From positions 1-52,895 of IMG/VR virus record IMGVR_UViG_3300032050_000187: a DNA stretch of 52,895 nucleotides. One strand, written 5' to 3'. Origin of the DNA: a virus. The notes under the pieces are model-generated. The model saw only the letters and a program-made list of their open reading frames with translations, made no database searches and was not told the DNA's origin. Every line of letters starts with the position of its first letter. Within the stretch, counting starts at the first letter, position 1. Below, one piece after another: positions 16,509-22,932 of this stretch. Position numbers and translations under genes: made by a program.

Positions 16509-16765
16509 CGTTTTGGGGGGTGTTGGCTGGTAGTTCCCCTTTTCCACTTGCGTGTGCCTACACGGCTCCTCATTTAAACCAAGCCTCTCTATTGGTCACC
16601 AACACGGCTGGGGACTGACAAGCCAGTTTCCGTTCCGGCAATCTCTCGATTTGTCTCAATCCCCATGCGTGATGGCTCCGGGTCGCCTTCCCCCAGATAC
16701 TTGGTCCCGAGTCCCACGGGCTTGGCCTACTCCACTACGAATAGTTACAGACCTCCGACCAGCGC

Positions 16766-16793
16766 AGTATACCACCTGTCAATCGTTGGACAA
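16766..16793 (-). promoter_or_regulatory. Leftward late promoter
   Basis: On the minus strand TTGTCC, 16-bp spacer, TATACT, with TGG before the -10 hexamer (extended -10). It would start RNA near 16759 and give the terminase mRNA a leader of about 390 nt. It overlaps the operator palindrome at 16773-16796. No other good sigma70-like site was seen on this strand in the gap. Confidence 0.6.
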
Positions 16794-16796
16794 GTG
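16773..16796. promoter_or_regulatory. Operator-like palindrome TGTC-N8-GACA, copy 1
   Basis: CACCTGTC, 8 bp, GACAAGTG: an inverted repeat over the spacer and -35 hexamer of the late promoter. Related copies lie at 24497-24520 and 34654-34677, and the three share TGTC-N8-GACA with a CCAAC core on one strand. A repressor bound here would block late transcription. Confidence 0.55.
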
Positions 16797-16992
16797 TTTT
16801 GTGGAATTTTTTAAAAAATTTATGGGGGTAGTGAAAAGGATTACAGGAAATTGGGATTATGGCTGGGGAACAGTGTTCATACATGGGCGGGGCTGTGCTG
16901 CCTATAAGGGTTGGTGGGGGTAGGGTGGGGTCTAAAGGTTTCAGTTATTGGGCCGCTTCGCCCTGCTCTGAGAGCTATCGTTCTACCCCTCG

Positions 16993-17001
16993 TGGTAAAA
17001 T
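16993..17001 (+). promoter_or_regulatory. Early rightward promoter, extended -10
   Basis: TGGTAAAAT: TG-G extension plus TAAAAT, 77 bp before the first early gene. The -35 region (AGCTAT) is poor, as is common with an extended -10. It points rightward, back to back with the late promoter. Transcription would start near 17008. Confidence 0.45.
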
Positions 17002-17009
17002 AGAGGCAT

Positions 17010-17056
17010 CGGTTGGGGGAACTCAACCGCTGTGTAGCCCCGCCACTCTGCGGGGC
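17010..17056 (+). promoter_or_regulatory. Two leader hairpins before first early gene
   Basis: CGGTTG/CAACCG (17010-17029) and GCCCCGC/GCGGGGC (17037-17056) fold in the short leader, followed by TTGGAGTATTCACCATG. There is no T-tract, so they more likely stabilise the message or control translation than end transcription. Confidence 0.5.
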
Positions 17057-17077
17057 ATCCTCATTGGAGTATTCACC

Positions 17078-17512
17078 ATGAAACAATCATTCAACGCTCT
17101 CTCACTTCGCACTGCACTCGGCATCACCGATGCCCAGTATCAAGCCGTGAAACCCACGCTCACACTCGCAGACAGTATGTCTGTGACCCTTGCGGCCAAG
17201 CTCATTGAGCTGGGCATTGCGGACAAGACCACGGCTCGGCCATTCGTGGTGTTCTACATCGCCGAGGTTCGCAAGGGTGCGATGGCCTTGATCTACGAGG
17301 GACAGCGTGGCGTGACCTTTGGCAACGGCAACAAGTACGAGCGACAAGTCACTCGGATTCTGAGCAAAATCTTTGACGATGTGCAAGCCGAGCGCAAGCC
17401 CATCAAGGCCAGTGGCAAGGCCGACAAGGTGTCCAAGCTGTTCGAGCAGTGGCAAGCCCTGTCTGCCGCTGAGAAGCGCCGCTTCACTACCCTTCAACTC
17501 AAAGCTGACTGA
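17078..17512 (+). CDS. First early gene, unknown function
   Basis: 144 aa from MKQSFNALSLRTALGITDAQ; the ATG follows TTGGAGTATTCACC, and the frame extends upstream without an RBS. The N-terminal half is helical, the middle has PFVVFYIAEVRKGAMALIYE, and the C-terminal half is basic and ends AEKRRFTTLQLKAD. No known domain recognised. It has its own promoter, leader hairpins and a strong terminator, so it is probably made early and at a high level. Host take-over or transcription control are guesses only. Confidence 0.65.
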   Translation: MKQSFNALSLRTALGITDAQYQAVKPTLTLADSMSVTLAAKLIELGIADKTTARPFVVFYIAEVRKGAMALIYEGQRGVTFGNGNKYERQVTRILSKIFDDVQAERKPIKASGKADKVSKLFEQWQALSAAEKRRFTTLQLKAD

Positions 17513-17576
17513 CAGACAGTTTGTCTGCGAGTTTTTCCCAGCGGCTTGCCCGAGAGGGTGTGCCGCTGTTTCTTTT
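17513..17576 (+). terminator. Tandem hairpins ending first early transcript
   Basis: CAGACA-GTT-TGTCTG (17513-17527) with TTTTT at 17532-17536, then the stronger stem CAGCGGC...GCCGCTG (17539-17568) containing CCC-GAGA-GGG and followed by TTTCTTTT. The second is a clear rho-independent terminator. The first shares GTCTG with the repeated hairpins at 18029 and 19191. Confidence 0.8.
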
Positions 17577-17587
17577 CCTGTCAAACC

Positions 17588-17602
17588 ATGCAAACTTTGC
17601 AT
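17588..17602. promoter_or_regulatory. Perfect 15-bp palindrome before second early gene
   Basis: ATGCAAA-C-TTTGCAT, exact in both arms, lies between the terminator and the RBS TAGGAGTTTCACC. Placement and symmetry suggest a protein-binding site, but no clear promoter hexamers are seen around it. Confidence 0.4.
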
Positions 17603-17620
17603 AACCCTAGGAGTTTCACC

Positions 17621-17770
17621 ATGACCAAGCACGACTGGATCATCGAACAGATGCGTCCCAAAACCCCCTTCGATTTCTACTGGGATTTGTTCTTTGGGGA
17701 CTGCGACCTCGATGACCTGCCCCCTCTGAGCGAAACCACCGCCATTGCCCAGGCGTTCGCCGACCTTTAA
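17621..17770 (+). CDS. Small acidic early protein
   Basis: 49 aa, MTKHDWIIEQMRPKTPFDFY then WDLFFGDCDLDDLPPLSETT. Start set by TAGGAG 6 nt before the ATG. Strongly acidic and aromatic. Small acidic early proteins in phages often act on host factors or mimic DNA; this one matches nothing I recognise. Confidence 0.6.
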   Translation: MTKHDWIIEQMRPKTPFDFYWDLFFGDCDLDDLPPLSETTAIAQAFADL

Positions 17771-17799
17771 CCCAACCCATTCAACTCAGGAGATTCACC

Positions 17800-18024
17800 A
17801 TGCGTTCAACCCACTTCCCCCTGCTCAAAGATCGTGGCACCCTCACCCTGCCCACTGGTCGCTGGCTCATTCAAGACTACTTCCCCCAATATCCCAAGCG
17901 GGACTTCCGCATCACCACTGTGCAGAACCGAGACACCCTGCGCTCTATGTCCTTTGCGTCAGACGCCGCCTTCGAGTCCTGGCTTGAGGTCAACTGCCAA
18001 CCAGTGCAACTTCCCCTGCTGTGA
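17800..18024 (+). CDS. Small early protein, unknown function
   Basis: 74 aa, beginning MRSTHFPLLKDRGTLTLPTG and ending NCQPVQLPLL. RBS AGGAGATTCACCATG. The pattern GTLTLPTGRWLIQDYFPQYP suggests a small beta-sheet protein. It ends 4 bp before the repeated hairpin at 18029. Unknown. Confidence 0.6.
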   Translation: MRSTHFPLLKDRGTLTLPTGRWLIQDYFPQYPKRDFRITTVQNRDTLRSMSFASDAAFESWLEVNCQPVQLPLL

Positions 18025-18028
18025 GAGC

Positions 18029-18055
18029 AACTTGCAGACGCAATGTCTGCAAGTT
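18029..18055 (+). terminator. Repeated hairpin, copy A
   Basis: AACTTGCAGAC, loop GCAAT, GTCTGCAAGTT: an exact 11-bp stem 4 bp after a stop codon, followed by TCTGTT. The same stem with a different loop is at 19191-19217. It resembles a bidirectional terminator, though the T-tract is short. Confidence 0.65.
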
Positions 18056-18090
18056 TCTGTTAAATAGCAAAAAGTAATACTAAAAAGTTC

Positions 18091-18384
18091 GTATCACCTA
18101 TTTAACAACTTGGACACGAGCACAGACACCTCCAAACCCGCATGGATACTAGCGTCCGCCTTCCCGGTGGCTATATATCTATATTTTTATTTATATTTAT
18201 ATATAGGGGAGTGGGTATGTATGGGTTTGCCCCCGCTTCCAGCCTTTGTCTTTTGTTTTTGCGGGCTTTGCTTTTTGCGAATACCAAAAACAACAGATAC
18301 CTTGCCACCAAATGGGCTAAACCCTTGATGGCATTGGCTTTTTCGCTGTCTTTGCTCGTGTCCATTTTGTTTAATAGGTGATAC
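18091..18384. repeat. 294-bp element with 38-bp terminal inverted repeats and A/T tract
   Basis: Arm 18091-18128 (GTATCACCTATTTAACAACT...) matches the reverse complement of 18347-18384 at 34 of 38 positions. The repeats face inward around 218 bp that include 18172-18205, a 34-bp run with a single G/C base. TTC stands just outside both ends, a possible 3-bp target duplication. No transposase is present and no coding frame has an RBS. A replication origin with an unwinding tract, or a MITE-like insertion, are the two readings. It fills most of the 437-bp gap between 18025 and 18461. Confidence 0.65.
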
Positions 18385-18398
18385 TTCCGGATAGCACC

Positions 18399-18427
18399 TT
18401 ACAAAAACATGATAAATAGCGTATACT
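18399..18427 (+). promoter_or_regulatory. Early promoter TTACAA-N17-TATACT
   Basis: Near-consensus sigma70 site with ideal 17-bp spacing, 35 bp before the gene at 18462. Start near 18434. It lies just outside the right arm of the inverted-repeat element. It would restart transcription after the hairpin at 18029 and may drive the small-gene string. Confidence 0.75.
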
Positions 18428-18461
18428 TCAAGCCCCACTCACACACGAAAGGCCCACAGCC

Positions 18462-19190
18462 ATGTTTGAAAACAAAAACACCCGCCTTGTGCGACTACCC
18501 CCGCGCCTGTTGTTGGCCGAAGCCAACCGCCTGACCAAAGGGGTGCCGTACCTGCAAGGCACGCTATTTAACGCAGTAATGCAGAAGAAGAAACTGGCCC
18601 GCAGTCAACGCAACAAGAAGGCAGCACACGCCCGCTTGTGGAAACCCATCATCAACACCGCTAAATACGAGCGCCGAAATGTGCGCGTGATGCACGATTA
18701 CCAAGCCCGCTTGCCCGAACCGACCCCTCGCCTTGAAGCATTGGGTTTGTATCTGGTGGTACTGGATAAGGTAATCGAGCAACTCGAAGCGCACATTACC
18801 TTGGGGGAATACACGCCAGCGCAGTATGCAAAGGAACACAACCTGCCCAATGTGGGGGTGCACTGGTCTGACTGGGTGAAGGAATCCCACAAGCGCAACC
18901 TGACCGCAGTCTTTGCCGCACTCCCCCGAACAGGGCGCAAGAACAAGCACCCCTTTGCCCGCACAGTACCCAAGCCCATCTTCGAGAAGCAACACGCCCA
19001 ACTTGTCAAACGCACAACCAGCGACCTGGACAACGAGCGCAAGCGCTTGGCCGATGACCCGAACGACGGTAACTCATTCAAAAGAATAAAACAGATGATG
19101 CGGGTGCTGGCCGTGCTCAAAGATATGAAAGAACCCCAAGCCCTGCCCAACACATGGCATGGGCTGGCCCACCAGAAGGATGAGGAATAA
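18462..19190 (+). CDS. Basic early protein, unknown function
   Basis: 242 aa from MFENKNTRLVRLPPRLLLAE. Highly basic, with many Lys/Arg/His; KKKLARSQRNKKAAHARLWK in the first third, a central helical part (LVVLDKVIEQLEAHITLGEY), and NWHG-like aromatic residues near the end. No known fold recognised. Weak but present RBS (GAAAGG). Nucleic-acid binding would suit its charge. It has its own promoter, and a hairpin follows one base after its stop. Confidence 0.6.
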   Translation: MFENKNTRLVRLPPRLLLAEANRLTKGVPYLQGTLFNAVMQKKKLARSQRNKKAAHARLWKPIINTAKYERRNVRVMHDYQARLPEPTPRLEALGLYLVVLDKVIEQLEAHITLGEYTPAQYAKEHNLPNVGVHWSDWVKESHKRNLTAVFAALPRTGRKNKHPFARTVPKPIFEKQHAQLVKRTTSDLDNERKRLADDPNDGNSFKRIKQMMRVLAVLKDMKEPQALPNTWHGLAHQKDEE

Positions 19191-19246
19191 AACTTGCAGA
19201 CACGGTGTCTGCAAGTTTCCGGTCTGCCGCCTGCCGACTCAGGCGG
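19191..19246 (+). terminator. Repeated hairpin, copy B, plus second hairpin
   Basis: AACTTGCAGAC, loop ACGGT, GTCTGCAAGTT (19191-19217), flanked by AAA and TTCC, identical in stem to the copy at 18029. A second stem CCGCCTG/CAGGCGG (19227-19246) follows, then TACTTTAAGGAG. Together they separate the 242-aa gene from the small-gene string. Confidence 0.65.
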
Positions 19247-19265
19247 TACTTTAAGGAGAAGTGAG

Positions 19266-19502
19266 ATGAAGAACTATTGGTATTTGCGTATCGGCACCGA
19301 CACACTTGAGGAAGCCCAGCGCTTTTCTAAAAAGAGCGATGCGATTAACGCATACAAATGTGTGGCCAAAGAGTTGGCGTTTTATGGGCAGGCCATTGAC
19401 GCTTCGATTCACATTGCGCCCACTCGTGCCGAGGTCGTGGAGTATCCCGACTATGTGCTGTCGTTGAACGAAAACGGCAGAGTTGTAACTGAGCAAGCAT
19501 AA
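19266..19502 (+). CDS. Small early protein 1 of the string
   Basis: 78 aa from MKNYWYLRIGTDTLEEAQRF. Start set by AAGGAGAAGTGAG; the frame extends upstream into the hairpins without an RBS. Predicted alpha/beta with a segment SDAINAYKCVAKELAFYGQA. Similar short proteins of the form YYLRIGTDTxEEAxxFSxKxxA occur in other phages, as I recall, without a known role. Confidence 0.6.
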   Translation: MKNYWYLRIGTDTLEEAQRFSKKSDAINAYKCVAKELAFYGQAIDASIHIAPTRAEVVEYPDYVLSLNENGRVVTEQA

Positions 19503-19513
19503 GGAGAAGAGAA

Positions 19514-19786
19514 ATGAAGATGCACAACATTTATTTTGTGGAAGTTACCGACACCTACGGAGGCGAAGCCAACTACTCGTGGGTCAAGCGGTTCAAAGTA
19601 CACGCCAACACCGAGCGAGGGGCCATGCGCAAGGTAGCCCGCCACATGGGGTATGGCGGCGGGACATCCCGAGACTGGGACACGGGCGACATAGCACGCT
19701 GGGTGTGGAAGCACGCCTGTGTCTGTGCGTTCGTGCAAGGGTACGAAGACCAAGCCGAGCACTTCATGTATGTCGAGTCAATTTAA
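19514..19786 (+). CDS. Small early protein 2
   Basis: 90 aa, MKMHNIYFVEVTDTYGGEAN then YSWVKRFKVHANTERGAMRK. Aromatic-rich, with a Gly-rich turn (GYGGGTSRDWDTGD) and a Cys pair (ACVCAF). RBS AGGAGAAGAGAAATG. The first 45 residues look like a single beta-sheet unit; unknown function. Confidence 0.6.
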   Translation: MKMHNIYFVEVTDTYGGEANYSWVKRFKVHANTERGAMRKVARHMGYGGGTSRDWDTGDIARWVWKHACVCAFVQGYEDQAEHFMYVESI

Positions 19787-19803
19787 ACCAAAGGAGAAAG
19801 CAA

Positions 19804-19947
19804 ATGAACGAAGTCAAAGCAACAACTGCCCAAGTGGTGTGGGAAATCCTCAACGCCGCACTGTATGACCTGACCAAAGGCAACCCAGCCGATGGCATCG
19901 CCGCCATTGAGGAAGCGATTCAACTGTTGGAAGGAGAAAGCAAATGA
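19804..19947 (+). CDS. Small early protein 3
   Basis: 47 aa, MNEVKATTAQVVWEILNAAL then YDLTKGNPADGIAAIEEAIQ. Helical and acidic, like one TPR-type helix pair. It ends LLEGESK because the RBS of the next gene lies inside its last codons. Confidence 0.6.
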   Translation: MNEVKATTAQVVWEILNAALYDLTKGNPADGIAAIEEAIQLLEGESK

Positions 19948-20129
19948 ACCAAGGCACAAACGCCCCAACCAAACCCCAGTTCGAGGGGCAGATAGTCAAG
20001 TTCAAGTCACCCCATGCAGATGTGGTGCTGTACGACATAGCCAAGCGCAACGCCAAGTATGGCCACCTTGAGTGGTGGGCGCTGAACGACCCAACGAGTG
20101 AGCAGATAACCAAAGGAGAGCAAGCATGA
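19944..20129 (+). CDS. Small early protein 4
   Basis: 61 aa, MNQGTNAPTKPQFEGQIVKF, then KSPHADVVLYDIAKRNAKYG. ATGA overlap with the previous gene. Unknown; the central segment may be a small beta-hairpin-helix unit. Confidence 0.58.
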   Translation: MNQGTNAPTKPQFEGQIVKFKSPHADVVLYDIAKRNAKYGHLEWWALNDPTSEQITKGEQA

Positions 20130-20260
20130 CTGCAATGGAACTGTACGAACTGCTGAACAAAGCAGAGATTGATTACGAAATCATTGAGATATTCGAGGGT
20201 GCGCGGTTCATCCGCATCGAGGTAGAGGAAGAAGACACAACCGAAGGAGAAAGCAAATGA
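20126..20260 (+). CDS. Small early protein 5
   Basis: 44 aa, MTAMELYELLNKAEIDYEII then EIFEGARFIRIEVEEED. ATGA overlap on both sides and RBS AAAGGAGAGCAAGC. Predicted helix followed by two beta strands. It ends TTEGESK, the same junction-coded tail as genes 3 and 6. Confidence 0.58.
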   Translation: MTAMELYELLNKAEIDYEIIEIFEGARFIRIEVEEEDTTEGESK

Positions 20261-20532
20261 GTGCAATAGACCTGGACTACGCCATGCTGCACAAGGCAGC
20301 GCAACAGATGGAGAAGGAAGGCGGCAGCTTCGCCAAGCACATAGCACAAGCGTTCTATGTGGCAGACAGCACCAACATGGAGACGCTAGTGCGTGCGTTC
20401 GACAGCCTGTTCAGTGAGTACTACCGCAAGTACCGCAGAGCACAAATCATAAGCATCAGGGAAGACTACGAGAACGCATGCGACCGCCCGTACACAAGAG
20501 GAATGTTTACAAACGAAGGAGAAAGCAAATGA
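20257..20532 (+). CDS. Small early protein 6
   Basis: 91 aa, MSAIDLDYAMLHKAAQQMEK then EGGSFAKHIAQAFYVADSTN. Helical; KEGGSFAKHIAxAFYxAD is a pattern I recall from other phage small proteins. ATGA junctions on both sides; ends TNEGESK. Unknown function. Confidence 0.62.
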   Translation: MSAIDLDYAMLHKAAQQMEKEGGSFAKHIAQAFYVADSTNMETLVRAFDSLFSEYYRKYRRAQIISIREDYENACDRPYTRGMFTNEGESK

Positions 20533-20756
20533 GAGAACCACAACAACACTTCTACGCATCCAGCGTATCGCAGTGGGCAACGACCAACGACAAGCGCGAC
20601 CTGCGCCAGTTGTTGAGACTCATGGACAAGGACGGGTATCCCTACAACCTGTTCCTCGTGCCGCTGGATCACACCGCCAGCTACGACATCAAGATGTACC
20701 AACCCCAAGTCGAGGGCACACAGTGGCTTGGCTTTTTTGAACCAAAGGAGAAGTGA
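20529..20756 (+). CDS. Small early protein 7
   Basis: 75 aa, MREPQQHFYASSVSQWATTN then DKRDLRQLLRLMDKDGYPYN. The start is the ATG after GAAGGAGAAAGCAA. The C-terminal half (YNLFLVPLDHTASYDIKMYQ) suggests a small alpha/beta fold. Unknown. Confidence 0.6.
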   Translation: MREPQQHFYASSVSQWATTNDKRDLRQLLRLMDKDGYPYNLFLVPLDHTASYDIKMYQPQVEGTQWLGFFEPKEK

Positions 20757-20757
20757 G

Positions 20758-21018
20758 ATGAAACATCAATGGAACACAGGCAGACAGTACGACGAGCACG
20801 GCCAACGCATGGTGGCCGAGGTACACAAGGAAACCCTAACGAACGACCCGCGCATTTACTTCAGCGACCTGTCACGCCACATCAATGGCTATGTACCGCT
20901 GGGTATGTGGGCACAGACAGGGGACAAGTACGCCATCGAGACGCTGGTCATGACCAACTATGACTTTGGCAACTACTCACCGAGCAACATAACTCTTGAA
21001 TGGAAGGAAACGAAATGA
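20758..21018 (+). CDS. Small early protein 8
   Basis: 86 aa, MKHQWNTGRQYDEHGQRMVA, then IYFSDLSRHINGYVPLGMWA. RBS AAAGGAGAAGTGAG, the same 18-bp junction as before the gene at 19266. The N-terminus with MVAEVHKETLTNDPRIYFSD suggests a small beta-sheet protein. Unknown. Confidence 0.62.
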   Translation: MKHQWNTGRQYDEHGQRMVAEVHKETLTNDPRIYFSDLSRHINGYVPLGMWAQTGDKYAIETLVMTNYDFGNYSPSNITLEWKETK

Positions 21019-21326
21019 AGATCAAGACAAGTGAATTAACAGGAGCCGCCCTTGATTGGGCGGTGGCAAAGTGTGAAGGCAACGAAATATCTATTCCTAA
21101 AGGATACCTTTGGATTCCAACAGAATGCTATGCAACCTATTGGCAACAAGGTGGCCCCATCATTGAGCGTGAGGGGATTGCCCTCTATCTGTACGGCGGC
21201 TCCGAATGGAATGCCCATGTTGGCGGTCGTGAGTCGGTCGGCCCCACACCATTAATCGCCGCTATGCGGTGCTATGTGGCGGCTAAGTGGAACCATGAGG
21301 TAGAGATACCAGAGGAGTTGAAATGA
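21015..21326 (+). CDS. DUF2591 / NinX-like protein
   Basis: 103 aa starting MKIKTSELTGAALDWAVAKC, the hallmark of DUF2591, which includes P22 NinX. Further agreement: the aromatic middle and the late motif PTPLIAAMRCYVAAKWNHEV. The role is unknown in the family; NinX is encoded in the lambdoid nin region. The ATG after GGAAGGAAACGAA is chosen; an ATG 15 bases earlier would add five residues. Confidence 0.85.
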   Translation: MKIKTSELTGAALDWAVAKCEGNEISIPKGYLWIPTECYATYWQQGGPIIEREGIALYLYGGSEWNAHVGGRESVGPTPLIAAMRCYVAAKWNHEVEIPEELK

Positions 21327-21526
21327 ACGGACTTGACGCATACCACGATGCCCTGCTCGACAGGCATCTAGACCGACTCGACACAGAGGACACACGCTCT
21401 GCACTGGCTGACGCTGAACGCGAACGACTGCTCGACTTGGTTATCCAAGCGCAGGTTGCACTGTCGAGGGACGACAAGGAGATTGCCATGTGCATCTTGA
21501 ATGAAATCGAAAAGGAACTGGAATAA
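21323..21526 (+). CDS. Small helical acidic protein
   Basis: 67 aa, MNGLDAYHDALLDRHLDRLD then TEDTRSALADAERERLLDLV. Almost all helix, with a charged heptad pattern that may form a helical hairpin. ATGA overlap with the NinX-like gene. Unknown function. Confidence 0.6.
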   Translation: MNGLDAYHDALLDRHLDRLDTEDTRSALADAERERLLDLVIQAQVALSRDDKEIAMCILNEIEKELE

Positions 21527-21595
21527 ACACGAGTATGGGTTAGCGGTGTGCCCTCTCACACCGCGCTTTCAATTAGTAAAAACTGGAGAAGCAAA

Positions 21596-22930
21596 ATGAA
21601 ATTATTGTTTAGCACATTCATGATGGCCGCTGATGTTGTGTACTGCCACCGCGCATGGTTCAGGCGTGAGACCCGCAAGTACAAACTGCACCCTGTTGTT
21701 GAGGCCGCGCTCGATGTGTGCCGCCCTGATGACTGGCATCAGTTGTTGCTTGAGTGGCCGCACATATCCGAGGGTGACCCATCCCGCTTGGCATACACAC
21801 GAGACGAGCGTGCAGGCGAGGCCGACAGACAGACTGTCACGACCATCGGCAAGTATCTGTTCAGGCACTTCAGCGATATGCCCGACCACAAGATGCGTGA
21901 CTTGGCCGCGCTGTATGGCTCCAATGGCGAGTGCAGGTTCGTGCACACCATGGCTGAGATGCTGCACCACTTGAAGCGTGGGCCGTCATCTTGTATGACT
22001 GGCGACAGGGACTACCACTGTGTCGATGGCGTGTTGCGCCATGCCTATGAGGTGTATGACCCGAGCCTTGGCTGGCACATGGCCGTGCGCTTGGAGTTCG
22101 GCAAGACTGTGGGTCGTGCGCTGTGCTGTGGCAAGACCTATGTGCGCTCTTACAAGTACAACCCGAATGGAGGTGGCTCACCCACTGACGAGACGCTTGA
22201 AGCGTGGCTTGAGCAGCAGGGGTACGACAAGGAGTGCACATGGGGTGGCTTGAAGATCATGCACTACGAGACACGATGCGGCGACACACTGGCACCCTTC
22301 ATTGACGGCGAGGACAAGTACGCTACCAAGAAGGGCGACTACTTGGTCATCACGGATGACAGCGATGCCGAGTATCAGTGCGACAACACAGGCGGCACAG
22401 CCAGTGAGAACCGAGGCACACCATGCGAGGACTGCGGCGACCGCGTGGACGATGGCGATGGGTACTGGGTCGGCCCACACGAGGAGACGATGGTGTGCCA
22501 GAGTTGTTGCAACCACCACTACACATATGCGTACAGCAGGCGCAGGCATCAGGCGTACATCGGCAATGACTTTGTGGTGTATGTCGAGTCGCAAGACCAG
22601 CACTATGACGAGGACTATCTCGACGACAACGACATCGTGTTGCTTGAGAACGGCGACTACGAGCACACCGACAACGCTGTGGAGATTGACGGCGAGTGGT
22701 TCCACATCGAGGACGAGAACATTGTCTGTGACCACAACGGCGACTACCAACTGCTCAACAACTGCGTGAAGTTGGAGGACGGCGAGTACGCCCTGGCCGA
22801 GGAGGCGTGGCTGTGCGCCGGGTCTGCCGACTGGTACCTGAGCGATGATGTTGACCCTGTGGTTGTGGATGGCGAGACCTATCATCCCGACTATGCACCC
22901 GAGCAAGAAACCGAAGAAGAAGGAGAATGA
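21596..22930 (+). CDS. Large zinc-finger protein with acidic C-terminal repeats
   Basis: 444 aa. The ATG follows ACTGGAGAAGC; the frame extends 16 codons further up without an RBS. The N-terminal 270 residues hold scattered Cys and His. CEDC (277-280) and CQSC (301-304) form a likely zinc ribbon. From about 350 to 435 come six degenerate repeats of about 15 residues (NGDYEHTDNAVEID, GEWFHIEDENIVCDHN, GDYQLLNNCVKLED, GEYALAEEAWLCAG and so on). The protein is very acidic and ends in a run of Glu. Its stop overlaps the peptidase gene, so the two are probably made together. I know similar tails in other aquatic phages but no function. Confidence 0.7.
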   Translation: MKLLFSTFMMAADVVYCHRAWFRRETRKYKLHPVVEAALDVCRPDDWHQLLLEWPHISEGDPSRLAYTRDERAGEADRQTVTTIGKYLFRHFSDMPDHKMRDLAALYGSNGECRFVHTMAEMLHHLKRGPSSCMTGDRDYHCVDGVLRHAYEVYDPSLGWHMAVRLEFGKTVGRALCCGKTYVRSYKYNPNGGGSPTDETLEAWLEQQGYDKECTWGGLKIMHYETRCGDTLAPFIDGEDKYATKKGDYLVITDDSDAEYQCDNTGGTASENRGTPCEDCGDRVDDGDGYWVGPHEETMVCQSCCNHHYTYAYSRRRHQAYIGNDFVVYVESQDQHYDEDYLDDNDIVLLENGDYEHTDNAVEIDGEWFHIEDENIVCDHNGDYQLLNNCVKLEDGEYALAEEAWLCAGSADWYLSDDVDPVVVDGETYHPDYAPEQETEEEGE

Positions 22931-22932
22931 GT

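Larger units (their letters stand above)
16372..17077. promoter_or_regulatory. Divergent control region between late and early arms
   Basis: A 706-bp gap without a convincing gene. Left to right it holds: hairpins and a rightward terminator (16396-16508), palindrome TTGGT-C-ACCAA (16592-16602), a leftward-RNA domain that can be closed by pairing 16611-16616 with 16710-16715 and includes AATC-GAGA-GATT (16640-16651), the late promoter and operator (16766-16796), an A/T run (16805-16821), then the early promoter and leader hairpins (16993-17056). This is the only place where the two arms diverge. It may also hold an origin or pac site, which I cannot see directly. Confidence 0.7.

Noticed and set aside
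16600-16760. tRNA or group II intron fragment
   Set aside because: No T-loop GTTCRANNC, acceptor or anticodon arm, and no intron domain V signature.
18110-18381. Hydrophobic reading frames in both directions inside the inverted-repeat element
   Set aside because: Their starts lie in the repeat arms, none has a Shine-Dalgarno site, and the hydrophobic stretch comes from the A/T tract (Ile/Tyr/Leu codons).
18091-18384. Complete insertion sequence
   Set aside because: 294 bp is too short for a transposase and no coding frame fits; the flanking TTC is only 3 bp.
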